Source: Rhodopirellula sp. SM50 (GTDB taxonomy: Bacteria; Planctomycetota; Planctomycetia; Pirellulales; Pirellulaceae). Taken from it: a DNA stretch of 64,000 bases. A program made the position numbers and the translations under genes. This document shows, one piece after another, positions 34,972 through 46,600 of this stretch; positions within the stretch are counted from its first letter, which is position 1; each line of letters opens with the position of its first letter. The notes below the pieces were generated by a model, which made no database searches, was not told where the DNA came from, and worked only from the letters and a program-made list of their open reading frames with translations. The DNA lies in the NCBI RefSeq assembly GCF_002289565.1, contig NZ_NTFY01000017.1:1-64000 (forward strand). The letters run 5' to 3'.

Positions 34972-37900
34972 TTAGCCTCGGGTCAACGTTTCGTCTAAGT
35001 TCAAGATCATTTGTGCGATTACGGTCCAAGCGGCGTGCCGGATCGCATCGATCGATTCGTCGCGCGGCAGCTCACCGACCGACAAGAATTGTTTGGCGGA
35101 ATCGGGGTCGGCGGTGAAACGCTCGTGCTGGTCGGCCAGGATAGCCAACAACACCGACGTCTCGCGCTCGCTTGCCGGTCGTGCGGTCGTCAAACGGTAA
35201 GCCAAATCGATTCGCTTGCGATCATCGGTTTCCGACTGGATCAGACGCCGGGCGAGCGCTCGGGCCGCTTCAACAAACTGCGGGTCATTGAGCGTCACCA
35301 GGGCTTGCAGCGGTGTGTTGGTTCGGGCCCGGGCGACGACGCATTTCTCACGCGACGGCGCGTCAAAGATCATCATGTTGGGCATCGGTGCACTGCGTTT
35401 CCAATACGTGTACATCGACTTGCGATACAGTTTCTCGCCCTTGTCTTGGGAGTATCGCAGTCCACCGTTGAGACTGACTTCGTTCCAGATATTCACCGGT
35501 TGATACGGTTTAACGCCGGGGCCACCGACCTGGCGGGTCAGCAATCCGCCGACGGCCAACGCCTGGTCGCGAATCAATTCGCCCTGCAACCGAAATCGCG
35601 GGCTGTGAGCCAGCAACAGGTTCTCGGGATCCTGTTCCGCGTGCACGGGTTCTCGACGCGAACTCTGGCGATACGTTCGTGAGAGCACCAGTTGTCGCAG
35701 CATCCGTTTGACGTCCCAGCCCGACTCGACAAAATCGACGGCCAGCCAATCGAGCAACTGCGGGTGGGTGGGCGGCATGCCTTGGGCACCAAAGTCACTG
35801 ATCGTGCGGACCAGTCCGTTGCCGAACAGCATCGTCCAATACCGGTTGACGGCCACGCGTGCGGTCAGCGGATGATCCGGCGCGGTCAACCATCGGGCCA
35901 ATCCCAGCCGATTCGGCGGCGCGTCTTCGGCCAGCGATGGCAAGGCCGCCGGGACGCCTGGCGAAACCGGTGTGTCCTTTTTAGGCGAATCGTATTGACC
36001 GCGGTCGAGGACAAACGTCATCCGCATTTTGTCTGCGGGGTTGTCCGACATGATCATCGACGTCGTCTTCTTCGCCGCCAGATCGGCGTGCTGTTTAGTC
36101 GTCGCAGCGAGCGACTTGCGGAGCGATTGGAAGTCCGCCTCTTGGCTGAAATAGATGTTTCTCAGAGCCGCCCACTGGGCTTCCGTTCGCTCTTCGGCGG
36201 CGGTCGCCAAGATTCCGCCGACCACGTCGTCCTTGGCCAGCGGCACTTCGGACTCGCTCAATGCAAACGAGTAGATTCGGATGTCGTCGACTTCACCCTT
36301 CCAATTGGCGCCATTGCTGCGACTGCCGATCTTGAAGGGCACATCGGTTTGCAGCGTGCCGCCCAGGCTGTCGGCTTCGACTTGATTGGCGGACAGTTTT
36401 CCGTCGATATAAATTTTCACGCCGGCGGCTTTCTGGCTGCCGTCGTAGGTGATCACGACGTGCTGCCAGGTATCGGTCTTCAACGCGTCCTTGGAGACGA
36501 CCTTGACGGCATTGTCGGACCAGGAATGAACGATGTGGGTCCCGACGCTCGTCCCTTGGATCCACATGTCGTAGCCGCGATAGTTGTCGGCGACGTTCAT
36601 GCGAGAAAAAACGGCGCCGCCGGATTTGCCATCGAATTTGATCCAGGCGGCCATCGTAAACGGCTGATCCGATTCCAGCTGCGGCGGATTCTCCGAACAG
36701 GCAAACTGGGTTTGCCCGTTCAACTTCAACGCCTTGCTGCCCTCTCGATCACTCGTCTGAAACTTTCCTTTCTCCAAAACTGCGACCGCGCCGGTGGTTT
36801 CATTCTTTAGTTGCGCACCATCGGACTCATCGAGCGGAAACCAATGCGCGATGCCGGACAGCTTCTTGGTCGATTGATCGTCGCTGGCGTACGTTGCGGT
36901 TTCCCGTTCCGCCCAGGCGACGAATTGGGGGTCGGCCTGACGTTTGTGGGATTCCAGCTGCTGCTTTTTCGCATCGATCTCCGCCTGCAATTCCGCCAAG
37001 CGGGCTTGATGCCGTTCGTCATAGACGTCGACGACGGGCGACTGATTTCCCTGGCGTGTTTGCATGCCGGGATCGGCCGTGTTGTTGAAGTACGCGAAGA
37101 ACTGGTAGTACTCGTTTTGAGAGATCGGATCATACTTGTGATCGTGGCATTGGGCGCATTCCATCGTCAGTGCCATCCAGACGGTGGAGGTGGTTTGGAC
37201 GCGATCGACGACGTACTCGACACGCAACTCCTCGGCAAACGCCCCGCCCTCGTCACTGGTCGCATGATTTCGATTGAAACCTGATGCCACCTTTTGATCG
37301 ACCGTCGCGTCGGGAATCAGGTCGCCGGCGAGCTGCTCGATCGTGAATTGGTCAAACGGCATGTTGGCGTTGTATGCATTGATCACCCAATCACGCCACG
37401 GCCACATGTCGCGCGGGCCGTCGGCGTGCATCACGCTGGTGTCGCCGTAGCGTGCCGCGTCCATCCAGGCCAGCGCCATGCGTTCGCCATAATCCTCCGA
37501 TGCCAACAATCGGTCGACGAGTGCTTCGTAGGCCGAGTCGACTCCCAGCGAATCCGCACCGGCCAGGAATTGCTCGACGTGCTCGGGCGTCGGCGCCATG
37601 CCGGTCAAATCCAACGACACGCGTCGGATCAACGTTCGCAAATCGGCCGGCGGAGAAAACGTCAGCCCGTGCTCGTGCAGTCGCTGGCCGATGAAATGGT
37701 CCACCGGATTGGCCGTGTCGACACCGGAGGCTTTTCGGGGCGGGACGAAGGCCCAGTGTTCTTGATACGTCGCGCCCTGGGCGACCCATTGCTTGAGCAG
37801 GTTGCGCTGTCTGTCGGTCAATCGTTTGTTCGAATCCGGAGGCGGCATCAGCGTGTCGGCGTCTTCGGAGAACACCCGCGCGATCACTTCGCTGTCCTCC

Positions 37901-38115
37901 GGTTGGCCGGCAACCAGCATCCCTGAGTCGATCGCGGACTGACGAACATCCAATCGCAGATCGGCTTCGCGGGTCGATTCGGAAGGGCCGTGACAGAGGA
38001 AACAGTTGTCCGACAGGATCGGCCGGATGTCGCGATTGAAATCAATCTCGGCGGCAGACACGCTGCCGATGCCGACGAGCAGCAAGATCGGGACGATTGA
38101 GAACGGATTCTTCAT
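34972..38115 (-). CDS. PSCyt1-DUF1549-LamG-DUF1553 planctomycete cytochrome-like protein
   Basis: A 1047-aa exported protein from ATG 38115 (signal [21 protein letters not shown]). Domains in order: PSCyt1 with a haem-c site CFLCH at 38-42; DUF1549 (about 138-370; [20 protein letters not shown]); a helical linker with [11 protein letters not shown]; a concanavalin/LamG-like insert (about 440-615; [11 protein letters not shown] and a strand [11 protein letters not shown]); and DUF1553 (about 718-1040; [22 protein letters not shown]). The insert between the two DUFs is a known variant of this family. It is the upstream partner of the DUF1501 gene, 2 bases away. The role is inferred to be periplasmic or surface processing of a complex substrate with an electron-transfer component. 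Confidence 0.9.
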   Translation of the reverse strand: MKNPFSIVPILLLVGIGSVSAAEIDFNRDIRPILSDNCFLCHGPSESTREADLRLDVRQSAIDSGMLVAGQPEDSEVIARVFSEDADTLMPPPDSNKRLTDRQRNLLKQWVAQGATYQEHWAFVPPRKASGVDTANPVDHFIGQRLHEHGLTFSPPADLRTLIRRVSLDLTGMAPTPEHVEQFLAGADSLGVDSAYEALVDRLLASEDYGERMALAWMDAARYGDTSVMHADGPRDMWPWRDWVINAYNANMPFDQFTIEQLAGDLIPDATVDQKVASGFNRNHATSDEGGAFAEELRVEYVVDRVQTTSTVWMALTMECAQCHDHKYDPISQNEYYQFFAYFNNTADPGMQTRQGNQSPVVDVYDERHQARLAELQAEIDAKKQQLESHKRQADPQFVAWAERETATYASDDQSTKKLSGIAHWFPLDESDGAQLKNETTGAVAVLEKGKFQTSDREGSKALKLNGQTQFACSENPPQLESDQPFTMAAWIKFDGKSGGAVFSRMNVADNYRGYDMWIQGTSVGTHIVHSWSDNAVKVVSKDALKTDTWQHVVITYDGSQKAAGVKIYIDGKLSANQVEADSLGGTLQTDVPFKIGSRSNGANWKGEVDDIRIYSFALSESEVPLAKDDVVGGILATAAEERTEAQWAALRNIYFSQEADFQSLRKSLAATTKQHADLAAKKTTSMIMSDNPADKMRMTFVLDRGQYDSPKKDTPVSPGVPAALPSLAEDAPPNRLGLARWLTAPDHPLTARVAVNRYWTMLFGNGLVRTISDFGAQGMPPTHPQLLDWLAVDFVESGWDVKRMLRQLVLSRTYRQSSRREPVHAEQDPENLLLAHSPRFRLQGELIRDQALAVGGLLTRQVGGPGVKPYQPVNIWNEVSLNGGLRYSQDKGEKLYRKSMYTYWKRSAPMPNMMIFDAPSREKCVVARARTNTPLQALVTLNDPQFVEAARALARRLIQSETDDRKRIDLAYRLTTARPASERETSVLLAILADQHERFTADPDSAKQFLSVGELPRDESIDAIRHAAWTVIAQMILNLDETLTRG

Positions 38116-38360
38116 GGCAGGAACGAGCGGGGGGATTTCAATGCCGGTCGGGCCCCAGATGAGCTGGTCGGGAGCCAGATGAGATTGAAAATCGGACGAA
38201 GGAAGGCGGGGTGGCTGGGAGCGGATTATCGCACAAAACGGATGACTTCGCATGGGGAAATGTGCGGGATCGTCAGACGGTCACGATGATGTGGACTTGG
38301 TGAATCTGGCAAATTCAGCTTGACGAACCACCGCACTCTTTGGATCGTAGGAGTCTTGCG

Positions 38361-38825
38361 ATGCGATCAAGGTGCGCAGCGAACACCCATTTACTCGTGC
38401 AAATGAACTCTCTGGTCGGCAAAACGATTTCCGCGCTGCTTTGTGGTTTGGTCCTGATGGGCCAATCTGCAGCGTGGATCCATATCGCCACCTGCGAGGG
38501 GTACTGCGACGTTTCTGCGTTGCCCGCTGGGGCCAGCAGCGGCCCGTCGCATGATGGGTGTGGGCACCATCACGGCCACGGCGGCTTGGCGGTTTCGACG
38601 CACTGCGACCGGCCCGAAGGCCCGTCTTCGTCGCCACTGCACTCCCACGATTCCGACGATTGCGTCGTCTGCCAATCACTTGCCTGGGCGGCCGGAGAAG
38701 TCGTTTCCAATCCGGTACTTTGCACCGGCGACGCGTTGGTTGAGCGTCAGGTTTTGACGGATTCGCCGTGGGTTGAATCTTTCTCAACGTCGTTGCCGCA
38801 TCTCCGCGGCCCACCGATCAGCTGA
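38361..38825 (+). CDS. Small exported His/Cys-rich protein
   Basis: A 154-aa protein starting at ATG 38361 behind GGAG at 38350-38353. A signal sequence at about 18-38 ([20 protein letters not shown]) is followed by a Cys pair (CEGYC near 45-49), a histidine patch [11 protein letters not shown] at about 65-75, further histidines near 94-96 and a CVVC at 101-104. The pattern resembles small metal-binding or DUF2946-like exported proteins, and a metal-chelating or metal-sensing role is possible. No family can be assigned firmly. It is divergent from the DUF1553 gene and precedes a DUF1559 gene with repeats in between. Confidence 0.65.
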   Translation: MRSRCAANTHLLVQMNSLVGKTISALLCGLVLMGQSAAWIHIATCEGYCDVSALPAGASSGPSHDGCGHHHGHGGLAVSTHCDRPEGPSSSPLHSHDSDDCVVCQSLAWAAGEVVSNPVLCTGDALVERQVLTDSPWVESFSTSLPHLRGPPIS

Positions 38826-38837
38826 ATGAATTTTTAA

Positions 38838-38920
38838 GTGGGATAGGCTTCCAGCCTGTCATCCCCGGTGGGATAGGCTTCCAGCCTGTCATCCCAAGTG
38901 GGATAGGCGTCCAGCCTGTC
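38838..38920 (-). repeat. Three copies of the 23-bp 'ggataggcttccagcct' repeat
   Basis: Copies of gtgggataggcttccagcctgtc at 38838-38860, 38868-38890 and 38898-38920, period 30 bp, in the opposite orientation to the arrays at 2388 and 3768. They begin 12 bp after the stop of the preceding gene. Confidence 0.92.
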
Positions 38921-39061
38921 ATTTCACATGCCTTTCCACGCGTCTCGTGGCAGCGGTGTCCCATCACGCTTAATCGGAATGATCGAGCGGGACTGCCGCG
39001 CTTCGTCGGTCGCCGGGCACAGGCAACCGTTCTCCAAATCAACTTTCATTCAGCAATCTTT

Positions 39062-40312
39062 ATGTTCATTTATCATGCAAGTCGGGCGCGAGTGTCGCGC
39101 CCGCAGCGAGCCTTTACGCTTGTCGAATTACTCGTCGTCATCGCCATCATTGGCATTCTGGTCGGACTGTTGTTGCCGGCCGTTCAAGCGGCGCGGGAAG
39201 CGGCCCGTCGCATGAGTTGCAGTAACAACCTGAAACAACTGGGCATCGCACTCCACAATTATCACGGGGCCTACAAACGACTTCCGACCTACAAGGGTGG
39301 AACTTGGGTCAACGGTTTGGACGGAACGACGGACAACGACAACCGGATGGACCTTTCCATCTGGGTTGGACTGACGCCCTACATGGAGCAGCAAGCACTT
39401 TGGAATCAGATTAAGAATCCGAACCGCATCATCGTTAATTCCACCAGCCGACGAACACCGCCGTGGCCGGCGATGGGGCCGCGGACCTCGCAAGCCGGTT
39501 ATCCGCCTTGGCAGGTTGAGATCCCGACGCTGCGTTGTCCCAGTGATCCGGGGACGGGGTTGCCGGCGATGGGCCGAACCAACTACGCCGCTTGCGTGGG
39601 CGATTCCGCGGTGATGATGGATCAAGGGCCGTGGTTCCAAGTCAACAACGTGGTCACGTCGCCACCGATCGCGGTCGCCGTTGAAGCCAACGCGGCGTGC
39701 CGCGGTGCCTTTGTCGCTCGCAAGAGCATGCGATTTCGAGACATTTTGGACGGATTGTCCAACACGATCGTTGCCGGTGAAATCACGACCGATTTGGGCG
39801 ACCGCGACAAGCGAACGATCGCCTCCATCCGGGGTGAAACCGAAGAGATTCGCGACGAACCGGATCACTGCGAGCACGAGGGCTACGTCAGTCCCGAACG
39901 TCCGCGATTCTGGTCCAACGGAAACGACGGAGGCACCGCGCCGACGTTAGCGGCCAGCAACCAGGGACGCGGGTTTCGATGGGCCGCCGGAGGAACGGTC
40001 TACACGGCGATGAACACCATCCTGCCACCCAACAAGGATCTCTGCCTCGGTGGCGATAGCACCGGTGATGAGAACTCGATGGGGGTCGCCCCGCCGAGCA
40101 GCCGCCACCAAGGTGGCGTTCACGTCTTGATGGGCGACGGCGCGGTGATCTTCCTGACCGATTCGATCGAAGCCGGCGACGTTCACCATACGAATGTCTG
40201 GAGCGGTGGAACCGGTGAGTCGGTGCCGGGCGCGAAGAGTCCGTATGGATTGTGGGGAGCGCTGGGAACACGAGCGTCCCGCGAAACGGTCCAAGCACAG
40301 CTCAACCAGTAA
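39062..40312 (+). CDS. DUF1559 pilin-like protein
   Basis: A 416-aa protein with a type IV pilin-type N-terminus: a short basic leader, then [20 protein letters not shown] from about residue 18, so cleavage is expected before Phe by a prepilin peptidase. The hydrophobic helix is followed by [27 protein letters not shown], the DUF1559 hallmark, and the C-terminal [24 protein letters not shown] with a final [12 protein letters not shown]. The family is greatly expanded in planctomycetes and is thought to form surface or extracellular fibres. ATG 39062 is the only start that keeps the leader; a second family member lies at 59566. Confidence 0.93.
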   Translation: MFIYHASRARVSRPQRAFTLVELLVVIAIIGILVGLLLPAVQAAREAARRMSCSNNLKQLGIALHNYHGAYKRLPTYKGGTWVNGLDGTTDNDNRMDLSIWVGLTPYMEQQALWNQIKNPNRIIVNSTSRRTPPWPAMGPRTSQAGYPPWQVEIPTLRCPSDPGTGLPAMGRTNYAACVGDSAVMMDQGPWFQVNNVVTSPPIAVAVEANAACRGAFVARKSMRFRDILDGLSNTIVAGEITTDLGDRDKRTIASIRGETEEIRDEPDHCEHEGYVSPERPRFWSNGNDGGTAPTLAASNQGRGFRWAAGGTVYTAMNTILPPNKDLCLGGDSTGDENSMGVAPPSSRHQGGVHVLMGDGAVIFLTDSIEAGDVHHTNVWSGGTGESVPGAKSPYGLWGALGTRASRETVQAQLNQ

Positions 40313-40340
40313 CGCTGCCAAGCATTCGCACGGAAAACAA

Positions 40341-40521
40341 GTGGGATAGGCTTCCAGCCTGTCGATGCTGAAATGACAGGCTGGAAGCCTATCCCACTTC
40401 AAAGTGAAGCATTTCTTAGCGGTAGGGCGTGAGCCCTCCGGTGTTTTGGCAGAGATGAAGAACCGGAGGGCTCGCGCCCTGCCGCTAAAACCTCAAGAAA
40501 CACCTAGGGAAAATGCTTCAC
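40341..40521. repeat. Nested palindromes of two repeat families between convergent genes
   Basis: An inverted pair of the ggataggc unit (40341-40363 and 40375-40397) is followed by a ttagcgg...ccgctaaaa hairpin (40415-40490). That hairpin is enclosed by gtgaagcattt near 40404 and aaatgcttcac near 40511-40521. The 303-bp gap between the convergent DUF1559 and protease genes consists almost entirely of these elements, which could form bidirectional stem-loops in RNA. Confidence 0.9.
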
Positions 40522-40615
40522 AGCGTTAGGGAACAGGGTTCGAGAATCTCCGACCCGCAAGCGAGGGCGTCGCACGGCGTCTTGCTAACGCGTGCGGACT
40601 TGAATTGACAGCCCG

Positions 40616-43600
40616 CTAGCGGATCGCGTCGCCCAAACGTTTCAAGAAATTCTGGCCGAATCGTCCGTAGTCTTGTCCATCGACGTCGCCATCGCCGTCG
40701 GAGTCGAGGTGCGGATCGAAGGCCGCGTCGGTGCCGGATTTCAGGAAACTTAATCCGAATCGTCCGTAGTCTTGGCCGTCCACATCACGATCGCCATCGG
40801 TGTCACCGAACAATCGGAAAAACGCGTCGACATTTTGTTGGCCCCAAACGTGGTCGCGGATCATGGCGGTTCCGTCGGCGGTTCGAATCTTGTCCGCTTC
40901 AATCAGCAACCGATAGTTGCCATCGCTGAGCGAATTGGCCAGCGGTCCCGAACCGGCACGAGCCACCGTGGACGCGCCGGCAAACCCGATTTGAACGACG
41001 GTGGTTCCACCGGAATCATCTGCCGTCACCGTGACTTGTCCTACGTCGGTATCGGTGTCCGTGTTGGTCACGATGAAGGCGTCGGCGAGTCCTTGATGGT
41101 CGACGATCGCATCCAAGCTGACGACCAACGAAGTGAGTTGAGACCGCCCGTTGCCGCCGTCGTTGACTTGGATCGACTGCACGCCCGGCGGGGTCGGAGC
41201 GTCCAGCAGGATCGTGTGAACGCGGCCGCGATTGGACGAACTGGTCGGTGACGAGCCCACGATCAGATCGACGTGCCCGTCTCCGTTGATGTCGCCCGCC
41301 GCAGCGACCGATCGTCCAAAGAAATCTGACTCGGCTAAATGAACGACGCCCCCGTTCGCAGTGCCGAGTGCGACGTGGTCGACCACCGACCCGTCACTGG
41401 CCAGATACAACACGAACGCTTGGCCGGTTTGCTGGGTTTCCCCCACGGCATGCCCGTTCGCTCCGACGAGCAACTCGGTGACTCCGCTGGAATCGAGATC
41501 GCCGATGGCCGCGACGGAAGAACCGAATTGCGACAGGCTGCCCAGGGTCGGTTCGTTGGGATTGGTGCCGTTGATCTCGTAGCTTGATTTGACCGTTCCG
41601 TCACGCTTCATGAACAGGATGTAAACGGCACCGCTGTTGGTGGTCACACTGCGGTTGCCGTAGGCACCCACGGCCAAGTCCGTCACTCCATCACCGTCGA
41701 TGTCGCCGAGCGACGTGACCGAGGTGCCGAAGTACTCGGTGTTGGTCAAGGCCGGACCACCACCGGTCTGGCTGGCGATCAAGGTGGTTTCGCGGGCGGA
41801 CCCGTCGTCGGCGGAAAACAGGATGTGCAACGCGCCCGAAAAGACGTTGTTGACTCGAACGAAATTTTCCCCGATCGCGAAATCTGGATTTCCGTCTCCA
41901 TCCAAGTCACCGATCGGCGCGAACGTCGACAACTGGGGGAACCCGCCCGGGACGGTGGCGAGCATGTAGGTGTGCTCCTTGACCGTTCCATCGGCACGCA
42001 GCGTGACCCGGCTGATTGATGCCGTTTGATTGCCCGTCTGCTTGCTCATCACATACAGATCCGCAACGCCGTCGAAATCCAAATCGCCTGCCGGGGCGAT
42101 CGCCATCCCGAATTGATCGCTGGCGTCAAACGGCAAACCCGTCGCGTCGGCGATGATCTTTTGATGACTCTTGATGCTGCCGTCGGCATTCATCATCGCG
42201 ATGTAGACAGCACCGGCATCCAACGCCAGGTCGTCATCACCGGGGGCTCCGATCGCAATGTCGTCGATCCCATCGCCGTCCAGATCTCCGAGTGCCGCCA
42301 CCGAGGCGCCGAATTGATCGGACGCATCGAGCAGGGGAACACCGCCGATACCGCTTGATAAAACCGTCGCGCTGGCGGCGGTTCCCAGCCCCGGGTTGTG
42401 AATCGTGACCGGATAGTCTTCGACTTCACCCGGCCCCGAAGGTCCCACCGGCGATTGCGCCGCGGCGTCCGTCCCCAGTCTGAATCGGGCGAACGTCTCG
42501 CCGGCACTGCCGCCGGGGACGGGCGGGAACGGGAGCGTCACGATGGCTTGTCGGGTGCCGGCGAAAACCGTGGTTTGAGCGGATTCGTTGGCTTCAAAAA
42601 CACCGTTTCGGTTGTAGTCGATCCAGCCCGATAGCGTCGCCTCGCCGTCGGTCAGATTGGTCACCACCAGGGCCACCGTTGGCGACGCGGCGACGGTCAG
42701 CACCAAATCGCGATCAGCCGCCAGGACGCTGTTCTCGTCATCCGGGGCGTCGACCGCGTCGTCCGCTCCCGCCCAGGCGTTCTGCAAGGTCCCGTCGTCG
42801 GCATCAGCAATCCGCCCCAAATACAGTCCGGCGGTGAGGACATGCGACGGCCCGTTGTCCGCTGCAAGCGTGTTGTAGTTGCCGGCGGAAGTTCCGGTCG
42901 CCGTGTCGGGCGCGTCGCCGTAATCGATCCCGATCGCCGCGGTCCGGAAATTCCAGCGGTCGTCGTCGAGACCTTCGTAAGGATCCCCGGGAACGTTTTT
43001 GACGACTCCGGCATCCAGTCGGACGTAATACCGGGTGTTGGCGGCAAGATCACTGAGAGGATCCAGGGTCAAGGTATCGCCGCTGAGCGAGACATTGGAC
43101 GATGTCACGTCGATGGTCTCAACGATGGATTCGTCGGCGGACCGGTGGATCGTTGCCCGACCCGATCCGAGCTGAATGACTTGATCGAACCGGATCGCCA
43201 ACTCCTGGCCGGGAGCGACCATCGCGCTGCCGGCGGCGGGCATCAATTCCTCGATGCTCAACGGAATGCCGTTGACGTTTTCGATCCACGCAAATCCATC
43301 GGAACTGGTCGACACCACGACGTCCAGATCCGAATCCCCGTCAAGATCGGCGGCCGCCAAATCGACTGTCTGGTTCGCCTTGTCGCTGAGCGTTCGGAGT
43401 TGGAAGTTCTGCACGCCATCGTTTTCCAGCCACGACAGATTGGAAAACGAATTGGTCCCCTTGGCGATCGCGTCCATGTCTCCGTCGCCGTCCAAGTCGG
43501 CGAATTCGACCGCACGCACCGAGCTGATGTTGATCAGCAAACGTTTCGTAAACGAGCCGACCGCGTCGTTTTCGTACCAATTGACCTGGAACGAATCGGC

Positions 43601-46600
43601 GCTGACGATATCCAGCACCCCATCGGAATTGACGTCAAAGATTTCGACCGCGTAGTGAAACCCGGTTGCGATCGCGTGCTGCGTCCATCCGGTTACGGTT
43701 TGTTCGTACCAGCTCAGTCCGTCATCGTTGACGACAATGTCCAGGTCGCCGTCGCGATCCAGATCCGCCACTTCCATCAGGTTTCCATCGACGTTGCCGG
43801 CTAACGTCTGCTTGGCGAACGTTTGGTCGCCTTGATTGACATACAGCAACAGTAGATCGTCGAAACTGTCGACCGCGATCAGGTCTTGATCGCCATCTTG
43901 GTCGAAGTCCACGACGCTAAAGTCTTGCGGCGTCGCGAGCTGATTGTCGATGACATTCTTGGTAAAACTCTCGTTGCCCTGGTTTTCGAACCAGCCGAGT
44001 TCGTCAGAGATCGGCAACAGATAAACGACGTCGATGTCCCCGTCACGATCAAAGTCGACGGCTTCGACCGATTTCGTGTTCCACTGGTTGTACAGCAACT
44101 GTTCGGTGAACGTCCCCGTGCCGTCGTTCTTCAGCCATGCGATATCGTTGTCGCTGCCATCGGGAAGGATCAGGTCGATGTCTCCGTCGCTGTCCAAGTC
44201 GACCGGGACGACGTTGCCACCGCTGAATTTTGGCGACAATGATTCCAGCGGATAAAATTCTCTCGAAGCAATTCGGGGCGGCGTGATCTCGACCCGATAA
44301 TCTTCGACTTCGCCATCGGGGGCATTGCCGGTCACGCCCAGACCGCCCGCCGTGCTCAGCCGCACGCGGGCGAAGGTTTCACCGGCGGAGACCCAGGCGG
44401 GGACATCAAATTCGATGGAGTGATTTCCGTTGCCCACTGCCACCGAAGCAGCCACATGTTCTGATTTCCCACCGAAGTGGCCGTCGGCGTTGAAGTCGAT
44501 CCAGGCGTCCAGGTAAGCATCTGTCGTGACATTGCGGACATCCACCGTAAAGCTGGCATCGATCTGCCCCACTTGCAACGAGCCAAAGACCACACCGTCT
44601 TCATCGTCGCTGGTGGTTAAATCATCCGCGTCGGCCGCACCTGACGGCGTGCCATCGGGCTCGCTGTCGCGCAAGGCGCCCAGTTGTGGGCCGAACAATG
44701 AATGCCGGGCACCCCCGTCGGCCTGTGTCACCGGGTAGGGCGCGGACGCATCACCAAAGTCGAACCCAAAGCCGACCGCAAAATCCCACAGGCTGGGATC
44801 TGAGATGCCTGCGAATCCACCGCCGCTGCCGATGAACGCTCCCGCATCGATCAACACGTAATAATCCGTGCCCAGTTCCCAAGCCAAGGACGGAGTGATG
44901 CTCACCGTCGGCCCTTCGAGGACCACTTCCGTGCTTGACGCGTCGATCGACGTGAAGATCGAGTCGTCCGCGGCGCGTTTGATCACAATCTGTCCGCTAC
45001 CGATCGAGACCGCCCGGTCAAAGGTCAGGGTCAACGGTGCGTCGGGCGCGACGTCGCGTTCCCCGTCGATCGGCGTGAAACCAACCAGAGAAGGCCCCGC
45101 CATGATCGTTGCTCCGGCGATGGAAAGCACGTATTCACCGCGGGTGAAATTCTGGGCGAAAACTCGAACGGTGTGGATCCCGATCGATCCGATGGTGATT
45201 TGCAGGGTTCCGTCTTCATCGGCACCGATGCGTCGTCCTTGCGGGTCAAACACTTCGATCGCGACATCCAATTTGTTTTCGATCAATCCGTCTGCCGAAC
45301 CCGGGATCGTGGTTGCCAGGGTCAGGGTGTCGCCGACCTGGGGCAAAAACTGGTAGTAGTCTTCATCGCCGAACGTCGTGTCGCCGAAATCGATGACTTC
45401 GATCGTGTCTTGATCTTGTGAGGCGGCCAGCGCCGATTGCAACGCGGGGCTGTAGCTGACCAAACGAGAACGCCCGCGCAATGATGTCACGTCTACCAGT
45501 TCGGAATCGACGCCCGCGGCAAAGATCCGCATCAACGTGTCGCTGGCGTCGGCCGCAAACACTCGTGGGGTGAATTCTTCACTCGCCAGCAAGTAAATGA
45601 CGTTGCCGTCTTGGTGCATCCGCGTCGGTCGAGCGTCGCTGCTCAGCGAGACCGTCTGGACCACGTCCAGCGATTGGACATCCACGACATGGACTTCATT
45701 GTTTCTGCGGTACAGCGACGTCGCGACGTACAAGTAGTCACCGGCGGGATCGATCGTCATCGCAGCCGGGCTCGGGATCTCCGTGATGACGGTTTGCAAA
45801 TTCGAGTTCGCGCCATCGATGCGAATCACCGAGAGACCATTGCCGGATTGATGACGGACAAACAACAGCGATCCATCAGGCGAAAACAGGACTTCGGTGG
45901 GCGACGCCGCTCCGGTCGCCAACCGCGCGATCTCCGTCCGCGTCGTCGTGTCGACCAGCACCAGATCGCCGCTGCCGGTCACCGGAATCGCCAACAACGA
46001 ACCGTCCGGGGAGAGTTGAAGACGCGTGTAATCATACATTCCGCCGGACGCATCACCGATCGGAATCGATCCGGCAACGCTTGATGCTGCGCCGTCGACG
46101 TCGATGAAATACAGCGAATCAGGGGTGTCGGTCAGTCCCGTCGTCACCGCGTACGCCTGTGTTCCATCGTCGCTGATCGCGACGTCTCGCGGGAAGTAGT
46201 TGATTCCCGTCAGTGTGGCATCGACGGTGCCGGCGGCCAGATCAACCAGCACGACGGAGTTGGACGTGCTGGCGCTCGATGCGATGGCGTATCGGCCGTC
46301 GGGGGTGATCGCCAGCGAATCAACATTGAATCCGACATCGATCCATCGCGTCACGGACCTGCCGGCCAAATCGACGACGGATAAATTCTTTGACGCGTAA
46401 TTCGCCGTCACTGCGGTCAATCCGTCGTCGGTGAGTCTCATGACGACCGGCGTGTCGCCTTCGATCGCCGATCCACCGATGCGTGTTTCCAGGACCGATG
46501 ACGCGGCGCCACTGATGTCGATCCATGAATATTGATCATTCTGCAAGCGACTGATCTTCAACCCCCGCGACTCGGTCGGACTGGTCACCACGAAGTCCAT

